Positions 36,912 through 48,278 of a stretch of DNA of 64,000 bases are shown here, one piece after another. The DNA is taken from contig NZ_JMIB01000013.1 of NCBI RefSeq assembly GCF_000695255.1, forward strand, positions 38,854 to 102,853, given 5' to 3'. Every line of letters starts with the position of its first letter. Position 1 is the first letter of the stretch. The position numbers were made by a program, and so were the translations under genes. Source of the DNA: Photobacterium galatheae. GTDB lineage: Bacteria > Pseudomonadota > Gammaproteobacteria > Enterobacterales > Vibrionaceae. The notes below the pieces were generated by a model. It was given only the letters and a program-made list of their open reading frames with translations, was not told where the DNA came from and searched no databases.

Positions 36912-36936
36912 AAAAAAGCCCTGCTGTGCAGGGCTT
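36912..36936 (-). terminator. Intrinsic terminator after pckA
   Basis: On the minus strand AAGCCCTGC-ACA-GCAGGGCTT is followed by TTTTG, a 9-bp stem 19 bases after the pckA stop. Confidence 0.87.
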
Positions 36937-36954
36937 GTTCACTTTGGTGATTCA

Positions 36955-38589
36955 TTAGTCGAGCTGAGGACCCGCAGCAACCAGGGCGGCCCCCTGTTCG
37001 TTGTCGGTATATTTCTCGAAGTTGTTGATGAAACGCTGTGCCAGATCATGTGCTTTCGCTTCCCAGTCGGCTGCGTCGGCATACGTATCGCGCGGATCCA
37101 GAATGTCCGGGTTCACGCCCGGCAGAGCAGTCGGCACGGTCAGGTTGAAAATCGGCACTTGCTTGGTGTCTGCAGATTCAATCGAGCCATCCAGAATCGC
37201 ATCAATGATGGCACGGGTATCCTGAATGGAAATGCGTTTGCCTGTGCCGTTCCAGCCCGTGTTGACCAGATAGGCTTCTGCGCCAGCGGCTTCCATACGC
37301 TTGACCAGCACTTCTGCATATTGCGTCGGGTGCAGGCTCAGGAAAGCATTGCCGAAACACGCTGAGAAGGTTGGTGTGGGTTCAGTAATCCCGCGCTCTG
37401 TACCGGCCAGTTTGGCGGTAAAGCCAGACAGGAAGTGATACTTGGTCTGCTCTGGTGTCAGTTTGGACACTGGTGGCAGGACGCCGAATGCATCAGCAGA
37501 AAGGAAGATCACTTTATTGGCATGGCCGCCGCGAGAGACCGGCTTGACGATGTTATCGATGTGGTAGAGCGGGTAGGAGACGCGGGTGTTTTCTGTTTTG
37601 GAGCCATCATCAAAGTCGATGGTACTGTCCGGGCGAACCGTCACGTTTTCCAGCAGGGCGTCGCGGCGGATGGCGTTGTAGATATCGGGTTCCGCTTCTT
37701 TAGACAGCTTGATGGTTTTGGCGTAGCAGCCGCCTTCGAAGTTGAACACGCCGTTGTCGTCCCAGCCGTGCTCGTCATCCCCGATCAGTTTACGTTTCGG
37801 ATCGGTCGACAGGGTGGTTTTCCCGGTGCCGGATAAGCCGAAGAAGACGGCAACATCACCGTTCTCACCCTGGTTGGCAGAACAGTGCATGGAGGCGATG
37901 CCCTGCAGTGGCAGGAAGTAGTTCATCATCGAGAACATACCTTTCTTCATCTCGCCGCCGTACCAGGTGCCGCCGATCAGCTGAACGCGCTCGGTCAGGT
38001 TGAACACGGTAAAGTTTTCCGAGTTCATGCCGTGCTGCTGCCATTGGTCGTTGGTGCACTTGGCACCGTTCATCACCACGAAGTCAGGCTTGAAGGTTGC
38101 CAGTTCTTCCTCGCTTGGGCGGATGAACATGTTCTTCACGAAATGCGCCTGCCAGGCGACTTCGGTGATGACGCGGATGCACAGACGCGTATCCGGGTTA
38201 GCACCACAGTAACCGTCGACGACAAACAAACGTTTGCCTGACAATTGGTTGGCAACCAGCGCTTTCAGATCCTGCCAGACTTCCTGCGTGATTGGTTTAT
38301 TGTCGTTATTGCCCTGATCAGCCCACCACAAGGTATCGCGGGTGGTGTCATCTTTGACAATGTATTTGTCCTTTGGAGAGCGGCCGGTGAAGATACCGGT
38401 ATCGACGGCAACAGCACCCAGCTCAGTCACTACGCCTTTTTCATAGCCTTCCAGCTCAGGCTTGGTTTCTTCTGCAAAAAGGACTTCGTAGCTCGGATTA
38501 CGAAGGACTTCTTTCACGTTTTGGATGCCGTACTGGCTTAAATCCAGAGATTGGCTAACCTTTTGTTCTTCGGCGTGCACGACTGTCAT
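36955..38589 (-). CDS. pckA: Phosphoenolpyruvate carboxykinase (ATP)
   Basis: 544 residues. It converts oxaloacetate and ATP to PEP, the first step of gluconeogenesis. The kinase-type P-loop is [13 protein letters not shown], the metal/substrate region [22 protein letters not shown], and the PEP carboxykinase signature [17 protein letters not shown] with the early [13 protein letters not shown]. The C-terminal adenine-binding region is [23 protein letters not shown] precedes the ATG by 8 bases. Confidence 0.98.
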   Translation of the reverse strand: MTVVHAEEQKVSQSLDLSQYGIQNVKEVLRNPSYEVLFAEETKPELEGYEKGVVTELGAVAVDTGIFTGRSPKDKYIVKDDTTRDTLWWADQGNNDNKPITQEVWQDLKALVANQLSGKRLFVVDGYCGANPDTRLCIRVITEVAWQAHFVKNMFIRPSEEELATFKPDFVVMNGAKCTNDQWQQHGMNSENFTVFNLTERVQLIGGTWYGGEMKKGMFSMMNYFLPLQGIASMHCSANQGENGDVAVFFGLSGTGKTTLSTDPKRKLIGDDEHGWDDNGVFNFEGGCYAKTIKLSKEAEPDIYNAIRRDALLENVTVRPDSTIDFDDGSKTENTRVSYPLYHIDNIVKPVSRGGHANKVIFLSADAFGVLPPVSKLTPEQTKYHFLSGFTAKLAGTERGITEPTPTFSACFGNAFLSLHPTQYAEVLVKRMEAAGAEAYLVNTGWNGTGKRISIQDTRAIIDAILDGSIESADTKQVPIFNLTVPTALPGVNPDILDPRDTYADAADWEAKAHDLAQRFINNFEKYTDNEQGAALVAAGPQLD

Positions 38590-38667
38590 CGGTGGCTCCT
38601 TGGGGGTAAGAGGGGTTATTGGCTGTCTTTTTTCACCCTGAAGTCAGGGAGGTAATTTTTATCGTAA

Positions 38668-38684
38668 CCACATACAAAATGTGG
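38668..38684. repeat. Palindrome in the pckA promoter region
   Basis: CCACAT-ACAAA-ATGTGG, perfect 6-bp arms 79 bases upstream of the pckA start codon. It may be an operator; no matching known regulator consensus is recognised. Confidence 0.35.
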
Positions 38685-38835
38685 AAATTGACTTGTGTTT
38701 TTATCTGTACCTAGACTAATTTTACCCTCTCAGGGAAGGATTATACCAGCGGTAAGCGATTAATATTACTTGCCAATTAAGCCGGGTGAAGCTGTATTTC
38801 CATTTCAGAAAGAAGTGGAAAAGTGTGCCTGAGTT

Positions 38836-38865
38836 AAAAAAAAAGCCAGCATCGCGCTGGCTTTT
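38836..38865 (-). terminator. Intrinsic terminator after hslO
   Basis: On the minus strand AAAAGCCAGC-GCGAT-GCTGGCTTTT continues with a run of T (the A-run at 38836-38844). It lies about 35 bases after the hslO stop. Confidence 0.87.
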
Positions 38866-38899
38866 GTAATTTATTTTCAGTGTTAATAATTCCTGAAAA

Positions 38900-39778
38900 T
38901 TAATGGAGCTGAGAATCGTCGCCTTCAGCCCCGGTTTCAAACAGGCTGGCTACATCAATGCTGTCAAAATCATAACTGGTACCACAGTAATCACAGTGCA
39001 GGGACAGTTTGCCATCTTCCTGCAAAATGCGTTCTATTTCAGCGCGATCCAACAGTTTGATGGCACCAGCACTGCGTTCGCGGGAGCAACCGCAGTGGAA
39101 AGCGACGGATTGAGGTTCAAACAGTTTCACTTTTTCCTGGTGATACAGGCGGTACAGCACATCTTCTGCCGTCAGGCCGAACAGCTCTTCATTTTTCACG
39201 GTACTGGTCAGTTGCTCCAGATGCTCAAAATCGCTGGCATCGCCTTTACCGTCCGGCAGGATTTGCAGCAGCATCCCAGCAGCTTTTTGCTGACCATCCA
39301 GTTCACCGGTCCGCAGCCAGATCCGGGTTGCCAGCTGTTCGGAATTGGCGAAATAGTTTTCCAGGCAGGCCGCCAGGCTGTCGCCTTCCAGTCCTACAAC
39401 GCCCTGATAACGTTCGCCCTGGTTTGGCGTAATGGTAATGACCATGTGCCCTTTACCCATCAGGTCGTGAATGGTGCCATTGGCAGGGATGTCGCCATCC
39501 CAGCGCGCAACGCCGCGCATTTGCTGGTTGTGATCGCCGTTAATGACGGCCAGTTTCACCGGGCCGTCACCTTGCAGTTGTACCGTGATGGAACCTTCGA
39601 ATTTCAGAGTAGCGGTCAGCAGGCTGGTGGCAACCAGCAGTTCACCCAGTAAGGTCTGCAGCGGCGCAGGGTAGTCTTTACTCTTAATAATGTGCTGGTA
39701 AGTGTCGTTCAATTGTACGAGTTCACCGCGCACAGAGACATCGTCGAACAGGTAACGGTAGAGATTATCGCTGGTCAT
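38900..39778 (-). CDS. hslO: Redox-regulated chaperone Hsp33
   Basis: 292 residues. It holds unfolded proteins under oxidative stress and is switched on by oxidation of its zinc cysteines. The four are C229 and C231 ([10 protein letters not shown]) and C262 and C265 ([10 protein letters not shown]). The N-terminal domain [18 protein letters not shown] matches the family. The adjacent hslR, 26 bases upstream on the same strand, repeats the E. coli hslR-hslO pair. Confidence 0.97.
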   Translation of the reverse strand: MTSDNLYRYLFDDVSVRGELVQLNDTYQHIIKSKDYPAPLQTLLGELLVATSLLTATLKFEGSITVQLQGDGPVKLAVINGDHNQQMRGVARWDGDIPANGTIHDLMGKGHMVITITPNQGERYQGVVGLEGDSLAACLENYFANSEQLATRIWLRTGELDGQQKAAGMLLQILPDGKGDASDFEHLEQLTSTVKNEELFGLTAEDVLYRLYHQEKVKLFEPQSVAFHCGCSRERSAGAIKLLDRAEIERILQEDGKLSLHCDYCGTSYDFDSIDVASLFETGAEGDDSQLH

Positions 39779-39804
39779 GATTTGGTTTTCTCCGGCAATC
39801 AGGG

Positions 39805-40212
39805 CTAGTGATCGCTTTTAAACTTAAGTATATCGCGTCGCTGTTTCTTATCCGGACGTTTATCCGGATGCGGGTTGCTGTATGCGTTGAGTTTACGCAT
39901 CTGGGCCTGTTGCTCACGCTGGGCAAGGCTGGCCTCGGTTTCCTGATACAGCGTTTGGGCTTCAGGAGCACCACGGCGTGTACCGGACACTTTGAGGATA
40001 GTGACCGTTTTTTCCTCATTGCCCTGCCGCAGTTTGATTTCGGCGCCGACTTCGACAAGTTTGCTGGGTTTGGAGCGCTGACCGTTATAGTGAACTTTTC
40101 CGCCATCGATCATATTCCGTGCGATCGAGCGGGTTTTATAAAAACGGGCAGCCCACAGCCACTTGTCTAGCCGCACATCAGATGTATCGGATTCGGAAGT
40201 TTGCCGGCTCAT
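39805..40212 (-). CDS. hslR: Heat-shock protein 15, ribosome-associated (S4 domain)
   Basis: 135 residues. The S4 RNA-binding domain spans about residues 11-70 ([20 protein letters not shown], then [15 protein letters not shown]), followed by a basic, disordered tail. It rescues stalled 50S subunits carrying nascent tRNA after heat stress. RBS AAGGAGCC before the ATG. First gene of the hslR-hslO unit. Confidence 0.95.
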   Translation of the reverse strand: MSRQTSESDTSDVRLDKWLWAARFYKTRSIARNMIDGGKVHYNGQRSKPSKLVEVGAEIKLRQGNEEKTVTILKVSGTRRGAPEAQTLYQETEASLAQREQQAQMRKLNAYSNPHPDKRPDKKQRRDILKFKSDH

Positions 40213-40512
40213 TTTCTGGCTCCTTACCCCAAATGGGCGCTAAAAATATCACATCGGAAAAGCTGCGTCAGCTTTACTAAATGGTGATGCCAGATCGCAA
40301 ATTCAACAATCAATGGGAAATTGCTCACACGAAACGGCATTCTTATTGAATGAGTTATGTTTTTTCGGTGAGTGGGTTTGCTATATTAACCTGTCATGCA
40401 ACAAGATGAGCTTTGGTGGGTATGCAAAATATTGCGTTTTTTGACAGGAACCTAAGCAAAGACTTGCTTGTCTTATTATTGATTACACAGAGTCACGAGG
40501 CAGAAACAATCA
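40213..40512. promoter_or_regulatory. hslR-gspC divergent intergenic region
   Basis: 300 bases without a gene, AT-rich near gspC. A TTGACA (40441-40446) and a TATTAT (40474-40479) are seen but 27 bases apart, so they do not make one standard promoter. It must carry the promoters of hslR (-) and the gsp operon (+). Confidence 0.35.
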
Positions 40513-41433
40513 ATGGATGTAGCTAGGGTAACAATGCAGTGGCGTCAGGCAGTTGCGGGCAAACGGATGCCATCCATGCAAACCCTGACCCGAATCGTGA
40601 CCTGGTGGCTCGTGATTGTGCTGGCCTGGGTGCTGGGTCGTCTGCTGTGGTCTTTCCTGCAGCCGGTGGAAACCCCGCCAGTCTGGCAAGCACCTATCGT
40701 GAGTGTTACCGGGAGCAAACAGGAAGGATTTCAAGTCTCGGATATCACCAGTATGGAGCTGTTTGGCCGATACCGTGCCGACGCGCCGAAGGTGGTTCCA
40801 CAGCAGCCAGTGAAACAGGATGCGCCGGAAACCAAACTGAATCTGACGTTGGTTGGGGTGGTGGCGAGCGACGATCCCAATACCAGCCTGGCAGTGATTA
40901 CGAACCGGGGTAAACAGAATACCTATGGTCTGAATGAAGCGATTGACGGGACGCGTGCAACCTTGCAGGCCGTCTTTGCAGACCGGGTGATTATCCGCAA
41001 TAACGGTCGGGATGAAACCCTGATGCTGGATGGCGTGAAGTTTGGTCAGGGCAATGCCCGTGCCGCAGCACCGTCTCCGGCTGTGCGTCCGACCCCGAGG
41101 TCTGAACCTACGGAGAGCGGAGGGGATGAGCTGGCGCAGATTAAACAGGAAATTCTGGAAAAACCGCAAAACCTTTTTTCTTACATCCGCCTATCACAAG
41201 TGAAGCAGGATGGAAATTTAATCGGCTATCGGGTCAATCCGGGGAAAAACCGGGTGCTGTTTGATGCCGTGGGGCTACAGCCAGATGATTTGGCGGTCAG
41301 CCTGAATGGCAACGATTTAAAAGACGAGGCCGTCATGGCACGACTGTGGACCGAGCTGTCTTCGGCCACGGAGCTCACGCTGACCGTAGAGCGAGATGGC
41401 CAGTTACATGACATATATATTGAGCTGCAATAG
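40513..41433 (+). CDS. gspC: Type II secretion protein GspC
   Basis: 306 residues, inner-membrane. One transmembrane segment (about residues 27-49, RIVTWWLVIVLAWVLGRLLW), a proline-rich linker, the periplasmic HR domain (about 80-165) that touches secretin GspD, and a C-terminal PDZ domain (about 210-306, LIGYRVNPGKNRVLFDAVG). First gene of the gsp operon. An alternative start at 40534 (MQWRQAV) has AGGG closer upstream than the ATG at 40513. Confidence 0.92.
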   Translation: MDVARVTMQWRQAVAGKRMPSMQTLTRIVTWWLVIVLAWVLGRLLWSFLQPVETPPVWQAPIVSVTGSKQEGFQVSDITSMELFGRYRADAPKVVPQQPVKQDAPETKLNLTLVGVVASDDPNTSLAVITNRGKQNTYGLNEAIDGTRATLQAVFADRVIIRNNGRDETLMLDGVKFGQGNARAAAPSPAVRPTPRSEPTESGGDELAQIKQEILEKPQNLFSYIRLSQVKQDGNLIGYRVNPGKNRVLFDAVGLQPDDLAVSLNGNDLKDEAVMARLWTELSSATELTLTVERDGQLHDIYIELQ

Positions 41434-41471
41434 CAGCCTGAACACATTGCGTACATTCGCAGGAGTTAGTT

Positions 41472-43487
41472 GTGAAAAAATGGATGGGTAAGGGCACCCT
41501 GTGGCTGGCGGCCAGCCTGCTATCAGCTCCTTTGATGGCAAGCGAATTCAGCGCCAGTTTCAAAGGAACAGATATTCAAGAGTTTATTAATATCGTCGGA
41601 CGGAACCTGCAAAAAACAATTATCGTCGATCCATCAGTCCGGGGGCAGGTGAATGTACGCAGTTATGATCTGCTCAATGATGAACAGTATTATCAGTTTT
41701 TCCTGAATGTGCTGGAAGTTTATGGGTTCGCTGTGGTCGAAATGGATAACGGCGTACTCAAAGTGATTCGGGATAAAGACGCAAAAACTTCTTCGATTCC
41801 CGTCGTCGACAGCAAGACACAGGCTCAGGGCGACGAAGTCGTGACCCGGGTTGTGGCGGTACGGAATGTGTCGGTGCGGGAACTTTCACCTTTGCTGCGT
41901 CAGCTGAACGACAATGCCGGTGCCGGTAACGTGGTGCACTATGACCCGGCCAACATCATTATGATCACCGGTCGTGCAGCCGTCGTGAATCGTCTGGCAG
42001 ATATCATTGAGCGTGTTGACCGCGCAGGTGATAAAGAAATCGATGTGGTGGAGCTGAACAATGCCTCGGCAGCGGAAATGGTCCGGATTGTGGATGCGTT
42101 GAATAAATCAGCCGATTCAAAGTCCACGCCTGAATTCCTGCAACCGAAGCTGGTGGCGGATGAGCGAACTAATGCCGTGTTGCTGTCCGGAGATCCAAAG
42201 GTACGTGAACGTCTGAAACGTTTGATCCGTCAGCTGGATAAAGAAATGGCCAGTTCCGGTAACAACCGGGTGATTTATCTGAAATACGCCAATGCTGAAG
42301 ATTTGGTGGATGTGTTAAAAGGCGTTTCAGATAACCTTCAGGCTGAAAAGCAGGGGAATGGAAAAGCGGCTGGCAATAACAAAAATGAAGTTATGATTTC
42401 GGCCCATGCCGATACCAATGCTCTGATCCTGACAGCCCCACCCGATATCATGCGCGCGCTGGAGAATATCATTGCGCAACTGGATATCCGCCGGGCACAG
42501 GTGCTGATTGAAGCCATGATTGTGGAGCTGTCTGAAGGGGCCGGGATTAACCTCGGGATTCAGTACGGTTCGAAAGAAAATGGTATCGTTCAGTTTGGTA
42601 ACTCTAACGTACCAATTGGCCAGTACCTGATCGGTCTGGAAGAAGCGCAGGATACCACCCGAACCGAACAGCGTTTTGATAACAATAACAACCTGGTGGA
42701 TGTTGAAGTGACCGAGAGCGGTGACTTTACCACACTGGGCCAGGTGCTTTCTGGCGCCAACGGTGCCGTGCTGGGCCTGATCATGGGCGACTGGACCATG
42801 CTGGTGAACGCGGTGGCCACGGATCGTGAATCAAATATTCTGTCTTCGCCAAGTATTACCGTGATGGATAACGGGGAAGCGTCATTCATCGTCGGTGAAG
42901 AAGTCCCGGTGGTGACCGGTTCAACGGCCAGCTCGAACAACGATAACCCATTCCAGACCGTTGAGCGGAAAGAAGTGGGGATTAAACTGAAAGTGACGCC
43001 TCAGATTAACGAAGGTGACTCGGTTCAGCTGAAAATTGAACAGGAAGTCTCCAACGTCCTGGGTGCCAATGGTGCCGTTGACGTTCGTTTTTCCAAGCGC
43101 CAGCTCACAACGTCCGTCTTGATCCAGGATGGTCAGATGATTGCACTGGGCGGCCTGATCCAGGATCAGTCGAACGAGAATGAATCAAAAATTCCGTTGC
43201 TGGGTGATATTCCGATCCTGGGCCATCTGTTTAAGTCCAACAATACCAGTAAGGGCCGCACAAACCTGATGGTCTTTATTAAACCGACCATCATTCGCGA
43301 TGGGGTGACGGCTGATGGGATTACCCAGCGTAAGTACAACTACATCCGTGCTGAGCAACTTTACAAAGCGGATGAAGGTCTGCGCCTGATGCCAAACAGC
43401 AAGTCGCCTGTGTTGCCGAAATATGGTGATGATATTGCGCTGCCGGCTGAAGTACGGGCCTTTGTGTCCCGTCTGGAGGAGCAATAA
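41472..43487 (+). CDS. gspD: Type II secretion outer-membrane secretin GspD
   Basis: 671 residues. Signal peptide 1 to about 24 ([23 protein letters not shown]), then N0 ([21 protein letters not shown]) and N1-N3 periplasmic domains, then the secretin core from about residue 340 ([32 protein letters not shown]). It forms the outer-membrane channel. The GTG at 41472 has AGGAG 6 bases before it. The stop overlaps the gspE start by one base. No pilotin gene (gspS/aspS) is in the window. Confidence 0.97.
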   Translation: MKKWMGKGTLWLAASLLSAPLMASEFSASFKGTDIQEFINIVGRNLQKTIIVDPSVRGQVNVRSYDLLNDEQYYQFFLNVLEVYGFAVVEMDNGVLKVIRDKDAKTSSIPVVDSKTQAQGDEVVTRVVAVRNVSVRELSPLLRQLNDNAGAGNVVHYDPANIIMITGRAAVVNRLADIIERVDRAGDKEIDVVELNNASAAEMVRIVDALNKSADSKSTPEFLQPKLVADERTNAVLLSGDPKVRERLKRLIRQLDKEMASSGNNRVIYLKYANAEDLVDVLKGVSDNLQAEKQGNGKAAGNNKNEVMISAHADTNALILTAPPDIMRALENIIAQLDIRRAQVLIEAMIVELSEGAGINLGIQYGSKENGIVQFGNSNVPIGQYLIGLEEAQDTTRTEQRFDNNNNLVDVEVTESGDFTTLGQVLSGANGAVLGLIMGDWTMLVNAVATDRESNILSSPSITVMDNGEASFIVGEEVPVVTGSTASSNNDNPFQTVERKEVGIKLKVTPQINEGDSVQLKIEQEVSNVLGANGAVDVRFSKRQLTTSVLIQDGQMIALGGLIQDQSNENESKIPLLGDIPILGHLFKSNNTSKGRTNLMVFIKPTIIRDGVTADGITQRKYNYIRAEQLYKADEGLRLMPNSKSPVLPKYGDDIALPAEVRAFVSRLEEQ

Positions 43488-44983
43488 TGGATAACATGCA
43501 CCCGACTGAACTGGTGCAGTTCCGTTTACCGTTTTCATTCGCCAAGCGTCATCAGGTGGTGCTGGAAGCGGGAGAGCAGGGCCGGGTGCTTTATCATGGC
43601 GGCCCGTTGAAAGCCGTGGTTTTGGCGGAAGTGCGTCGGGTTTGTGGCAGTAGTTTTCATGTGGAGCAGCTGGCACCTGAGGTGTTTGAGCAGCGGCTGA
43701 CAGAAGCTTACCAGCGTGATTCATCGGAAGCCCGTCAGCTCATGGAAGATCTCGGTTCGGACAGTGATGACTTTTTTTCATTGGCCGAAGAGTTACCACA
43801 GACGGAAGACTTACTTGAGTCAGAAGACGATGCGCCGATTATTAAGCTAATCAACGCCATGCTGGCTGAGGCCATCAAGGAAGGCGCGTCCGATATTCAT
43901 ATAGAAACATTCGAAAAAGCGTTGTCGATCCGTTTCCGGGTCGATGGCGTGTTGCGTGAAGTCCTCAATCCAAGTCGTAAGCTGGCCCCATTGCTGGTGT
44001 CCCGGATTAAGGTCATGGCCCGTCTGGACATTGCCGAGAAGCGGGTGCCGCAGGACGGCCGGATTTCGCTTCGCATCGGTGGCCGGGCGGTGGATGTGCG
44101 GGTGTCTACCATGCCTTCCTCTCACGGTGAGCGAGTGGTACTGCGTCTGCTGGATAAGAATGCGACCCGGCTGGATTTGCACAGCCTGGGGATGACGCCT
44201 CGGATTCATGAGAGTTTCCAATATATTATTCAGCGTCCGCACGGGATTATTCTGGTGACCGGCCCGACGGGCTCGGGTAAGTCAACCACCCTGTATGCGG
44301 GCCTGCAGGAGCTGAACAGCTCAGAGCGGAATATCCTGACCGTTGAAGACCCGATTGAATTTGATATCGACGGAATCGGCCAGACACAGGTCAATACCAA
44401 AGTCGATATGACCTTTGCCCGCGGCCTGCGCGCTATCTTGCGTCAGGACCCGGATGTGGTGATGGTCGGTGAGATCCGTGATCTGGAAACAGCCTCGATT
44501 GCGGTTCAGGCCTCTCTGACAGGTCACATGGTGCTGTCAACGTTACACACTAATACCGCAGTCGGTGCCATTACTCGTCTGCGTGATATGGGGATTGAGC
44601 CTTTCCTGGTGTCATCCTCCCTGTTGGGGGTACTGGCGCAGCGCCTGGTACGTACCCTGTGTAAGGAATGCCGGAAGCCCTATCTGGCTGATAATGAACA
44701 GAAGAAACTCTTTGGTCTGCCTGAGTATGAATCTCTGACCCTTTACCACCCTGTGGGCTGCGAGCACTGTAATCATAAAGGTTACCGGGGCCGGACAGGT
44801 ATTCATGAGTTGTTGCTGGTTGATGAGCAGGTGCAGGAACTGATCCATGCCGAAGCCGGTGAACAAGCTATTGAGAAGGTGGTCCGTCAGCATACACCGA
44901 GTATCCGTGATGATGGGCTTGCGAAAGTCCGTCAGGGGATCACGACGCTGGAAGAAGTAATGCGGGTCACCAGGGAGGGATAA
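43487..44983 (+). CDS. gspE: Type II secretion ATPase GspE
   Basis: 498 residues, the cytoplasmic motor. The N1E domain is at the start, then Walker [15 protein letters not shown], the Asp box VEDPIEFD, Walker [19 protein letters not shown] and His box STLHTNT. The C-terminal tetracysteine zinc motif is CKECRKP with CEHCNHKG. It overlaps gspD and gspF by one base each (TAATG), showing translational coupling. Confidence 0.97.
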   Translation: MDNMHPTELVQFRLPFSFAKRHQVVLEAGEQGRVLYHGGPLKAVVLAEVRRVCGSSFHVEQLAPEVFEQRLTEAYQRDSSEARQLMEDLGSDSDDFFSLAEELPQTEDLLESEDDAPIIKLINAMLAEAIKEGASDIHIETFEKALSIRFRVDGVLREVLNPSRKLAPLLVSRIKVMARLDIAEKRVPQDGRISLRIGGRAVDVRVSTMPSSHGERVVLRLLDKNATRLDLHSLGMTPRIHESFQYIIQRPHGIILVTGPTGSGKSTTLYAGLQELNSSERNILTVEDPIEFDIDGIGQTQVNTKVDMTFARGLRAILRQDPDVVMVGEIRDLETASIAVQASLTGHMVLSTLHTNTAVGAITRLRDMGIEPFLVSSSLLGVLAQRLVRTLCKECRKPYLADNEQKKLFGLPEYESLTLYHPVGCEHCNHKGYRGRTGIHELLLVDEQVQELIHAEAGEQAIEKVVRQHTPSIRDDGLAKVRQGITTLEEVMRVTREG

Positions 44984-46203
44984 TGGCAGCGTTTGAATAT
45001 AAAGCGCTGGATGCCAAAGGGCGCCAGAAGAAAGGGGTCATGGAGGCAGATACAGCGCGCCAGATCCGTCAGCAACTGCGAGAGCAGGGGCTGATTCCGG
45101 TAGAGGTCAGCCAGAGCCATGAAAGAGAAAAGCGCAAGGCCGGCGGTCGTCTGGTGCTGCGTCGCGGTATTAGCACCAATGAGCTGTCTTTGCTGACCCG
45201 GCAATTGGCCACCCTGGTTCAGGCCGGGATGCCGCTGGAAGAGTGTCTGCGAGCGGTTGCGGAACAAAGTGAGAAGGTTCGTCTCAAAAACATGATGCTG
45301 GCTGTGCGTTCCCGGGTTGTGGAAGGTTACACCCTGTCCGACAGTATGGCTGAGTTTCCGCATATCTTTGATCAGCTGTTTCGTGCCATGGTGGCGGCCG
45401 GCGAAAAATCCGGTCACCTGGATACCGTGCTGAACCGACTGGCCGATTACACGGAGAATCGTCAGAAGATGCGCAGTAAGCTGCAACAGGCGATGATCTA
45501 CCCCACCATGTTGACGCTGGTGGCTGTTTCCGTGATTGCTTTCCTGCTGGCAACCGTTGTGCCAAAAATTGTTGATCAATTTGTTCATATGGGCCAGGAA
45601 CTGCCGCAGATCACTCAGGTACTGCTGGCAGCGAGTCATTTTGTCCAGCACTGGGGAGTCCTGGTTGTTCTGGCAATCATGGCACTGATTATGGGAGTTC
45701 GGATGGCACTGCGCCGCCCTGATCTGCGCCTGAAATGGGATCAGCGTATGATGCGGGTGCCGGTGATCGGCAAAGTTGGCCGGGGTCTGAATACCTCCCG
45801 CTTTGCCCGGACACTGTCCATTTGTACCTCAAGCGCCATTCCTTTACTGGAAGGGATGAAGGTGGCAGCTCAGGTGATGACCAATACCTGGGTTAACCAA
45901 CAAATCCTTGAAGCCGCAGATAAAGTGCGCGAGGGGGCTAGCCTTCGGGTTTCACTGGAGCAGACAAAACTGTTTCCGCCCATGATGCTGCATATGATCG
46001 CCAGTGGTGAGCGCAGTGGTGAGCTGGAGCAGATGCTGACCCGGGCTGCAGATAATCAGGACCGGGACTTTGAGTCACTGGTCAACATGGCACTGGGGGT
46101 GTTTGAGCCCTTGCTGATTGTAGTGATGGCCGGGATAGTAATGTTTATTGTCATTGCTACCCTGATGCCAATTATTGCCCTGAACAATATGGTGGGCATG
46201 TAG
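44983..46203 (+). CDS. gspF: Type II secretion inner-membrane platform GspF
   Basis: 406 residues with two GspF repeats (SLLTRQLATLVQAGMPLEE and the second ARTLSICTSSAIPLLEG) and three transmembrane segments (about 170-195, 220-245 and 375-400). It forms the platform linking GspE to the pseudopilus. Confidence 0.96.
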   Translation: MAAFEYKALDAKGRQKKGVMEADTARQIRQQLREQGLIPVEVSQSHEREKRKAGGRLVLRRGISTNELSLLTRQLATLVQAGMPLEECLRAVAEQSEKVRLKNMMLAVRSRVVEGYTLSDSMAEFPHIFDQLFRAMVAAGEKSGHLDTVLNRLADYTENRQKMRSKLQQAMIYPTMLTLVAVSVIAFLLATVVPKIVDQFVHMGQELPQITQVLLAASHFVQHWGVLVVLAIMALIMGVRMALRRPDLRLKWDQRMMRVPVIGKVGRGLNTSRFARTLSICTSSAIPLLEGMKVAAQVMTNTWVNQQILEAADKVREGASLRVSLEQTKLFPPMMLHMIASGERSGELEQMLTRAADNQDRDFESLVNMALGVFEPLLIVVMAGIVMFIVIATLMPIIALNNMVGM

Positions 46204-46227
46204 TTTTTCCTTTTGGAGGTTTTTGCA

Positions 46228-46665
46228 ATGCAACGTCAACAACGCGGTTTTACTCTGCTGGAAGTCATGGTGGTTATCGTGATTCTCGGTGTTCTGGCCA
46301 GTCTGGTCGTACCGAACCTGTTGGGTAACAAAGAGAAAGCGGATCAGCAGAAAGTCGTGACCGATATCGGTGCACTGGAGCAGGCGCTGGATATGTACAA
46401 ACTGGACAACAGTGTGTACCCGACCACAGATCAGGGGCTGCCAGCGCTGGTGAGTGCACCGTCATCGACACCGGAGCCTCGTAACTACCGTAACGGCGGT
46501 TACATCAAACGTTTACCGAAAGACCCTTGGGGCAACGATTACCAGTATGTGATGCCTGGCGAAAATGGCCCGGTGGATGTGTTCAGCCTGGGTGCTGACG
46601 GTCAGGAAGGCGGTGAAGGTGTGAATACCGATATCGGTAACTGGAACATGCTGGATTACCGTTAA
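46228..46665 (+). CDS. gspG: Major pseudopilin GspG
   Basis: 145 residues. The prepilin peptidase site is QQRG|FTLLEVMVVIV, with the conserved Glu at +5 of the mature protein. The mature chain contains the GspG region with NGGYIKRLPKDPWGNDYQYV and the calcium-binding loop. It builds the pseudopilus. The ATG at 46228 has GGAGG 8 bases upstream; a TTG at 46213 is the wrong place. An oil: the peptidase gene (pilD/gspO) itself is not in the window. Confidence 0.96.
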   Translation: MQRQQRGFTLLEVMVVIVILGVLASLVVPNLLGNKEKADQQKVVTDIGALEQALDMYKLDNSVYPTTDQGLPALVSAPSSTPEPRNYRNGGYIKRLPKDPWGNDYQYVMPGENGPVDVFSLGADGQEGGEGVNTDIGNWNMLDYR

Positions 46666-46673
46666 TTTCTGCT

Positions 46674-47249
46674 ATGTATCGAAAGGCTGCTGGTTTTACC
46701 CTGATCGAACTGCTACTGGTGCTGGTGCTGTTGGCAACCAGCGCCGTAGCCGTGATTTTAACCCTGCCTGCCCCGAAAGACGATGCGCTGAAAGAAGAAG
46801 CGCAGCGTTTTCATTATCTGGTGCAGCTGCTGGGGGAAGATGCGATGCTCAACGGGCGAGACTATGGTGTCCGGATTGACCGGCAAGATTACCGCTTCTT
46901 TGAGCTGGCACCAGATGGCTGGCAGCCTTTGAAAGATTCCCGTTATTTCAGTGAAGTTACCTTGCCTGATTCATTGGGTATGGAAGTGAAAATCGGCAGC
47001 AATGCCTGGCAGGACGATGATCGTCTGTTTGAGCCGGGAACGCTGTTTGATGAAGATCTGTTTGCGGATGAAAAAGAGAAGCAGACCCGTCCCCCCCAGA
47101 TCATTGTGATGGCCAGCGGCGAGTTTACTCCGTTTACCGTGACTTTTGACGCCAGCGGAGAGAGCAATGTCTGGCGGGTGGAAGCCGATGAAGTGGGGCA
47201 GCTGCATTTGCTGGCGCCGGGTGAAACCCGCGAGGAAACGAAGCCATGA
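46674..47249 (+). CDS. gspH: Minor pseudopilin GspH
   Basis: 191 residues. Cleavage site KAAG|FTLIELLLVLVLLATSA, then a long periplasmic domain with several Trp/Phe residues (DYGVRIDRQDYRFFELAPD). GspH is one of the pseudopilus subunits. Its last four bases overlap gspI (ATGA). Confidence 0.92.
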   Translation: MYRKAAGFTLIELLLVLVLLATSAVAVILTLPAPKDDALKEEAQRFHYLVQLLGEDAMLNGRDYGVRIDRQDYRFFELAPDGWQPLKDSRYFSEVTLPDSLGMEVKIGSNAWQDDDRLFEPGTLFDEDLFADEKEKQTRPPQIIVMASGEFTPFTVTFDASGESNVWRVEADEVGQLHLLAPGETREETKP

Positions 47250-47623
47250 AAGTCGGCCTGACGAAGTGTTCTCAAACTGGGTTTACCCTGCTGGAAGTAT
47301 TGGTGGCGCTGGCCATTTTTGCCACGGCCGCCCTGAGTGTGATGAAGGCTGTTGGTCAGCATATCAACACTGTGGGTTATCTGGAACAGAAAACCTTTGC
47401 CACCATGGTCGCGGACAATGAGTTTGCCCGGCTCCGCATTGCCGGTGAAAAGTTGACGGCTGAGAAAAAGGGCAAGTCAGAGCTTGCCGGGCAAACCTGG
47501 TACTGGTCGGTGAAAAGCACGAAAACAGCAGATGGTTATCTGAGAGCGCTGGATGTATCCGTAGCGACCGATGAAGCAATGAAAGACCGGGTAACCACCC
47601 TAAGGACCTACATTGAAAACTGA
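47246..47623 (+). CDS. gspI: Minor pseudopilin GspI
   Basis: 125 residues. Cleavage site CSQTG|FTLLEVLVALAIF; small C-terminal domain with WYWSVKSTKTADGYLRALD. Forms the pseudopilus tip with GspJ and GspK. Overlaps gspH by 4 bases and gspJ by 11. Confidence 0.92.
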   Translation: MKVGLTKCSQTGFTLLEVLVALAIFATAALSVMKAVGQHINTVGYLEQKTFATMVADNEFARLRIAGEKLTAEKKGKSELAGQTWYWSVKSTKTADGYLRALDVSVATDEAMKDRVTTLRTYIEN

Positions 47624-48278
47624 GCGTCGCCCATTTGGACCACAGCGTTCAGCCGGCTTCACGCTGCTGGAAGTGCTGGTGGCGATTGCCGTCTTCGCCA
47701 TGCTCAGCATGTCTGCTTATCAGGTGATGAATGGGGTTCAGCGAAGCGATGAGCAGTCCCGGGAGCATAACGAGCGCTTGCAGGAAATCCAGCGGGCGAT
47801 GGTGATGCTGGATGGTGACTTTCGCCAGATGGTTGCCCGTCAGGTCAGACAGCAGGGGAATGATGAAAGCAGTTCGCTGCTGCAAAGTGGCGAGTATCTT
47901 CTTGATTCTTCAAGTCATGGTATCCTCTTTACCCGTGACGGCTGGCAAAATCCGCAGCAGATGTTTCCCCGTAGTGAAATTCTTCGGGTCGGTTATCGGA
48001 TCGTGGATGAAACGCTGGAACGGGTCTGGTTTCGCTATCCGGATACCGTCGTCGGAACTGAGCCACTGGTGCGCCAGGTGCTGACCGGTGTGACCGGACT
48101 GTCGTTTCGTTTCTACGGTGAGGGCTGGCAGGAGAACTGGACTGAGAGTGGCGCACTGCCGAAAGGGATTGCTGTCACGCTGACGCTGGATGACTTCGGC
48201 AAAGTTGAACGGGTCTATATGCTGCCCGAGGCGAAACTGCCCTCAGTGACCAAAAAAGACGGGGATGGAGATTCATGA
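47613..48278 (+). CDS. gspJ: Minor pseudopilin GspJ
   Basis: 221 residues. Cleavage site RSAG|FTLLEVLVAIAVFAM, then the tip-complex domain, with GILFTRDGWQNPQQMFPRSE and GLSFRFYGEGWQENWTESG. It overlaps gspI and gspK (4 bases). Confidence 0.93.
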   Translation: MKTERRPFGPQRSAGFTLLEVLVAIAVFAMLSMSAYQVMNGVQRSDEQSREHNERLQEIQRAMVMLDGDFRQMVARQVRQQGNDESSSLLQSGEYLLDSSSHGILFTRDGWQNPQQMFPRSEILRVGYRIVDETLERVWFRYPDTVVGTEPLVRQVLTGVTGLSFRFYGEGWQENWTESGALPKGIAVTLTLDDFGKVERVYMLPEAKLPSVTKKDGDGDS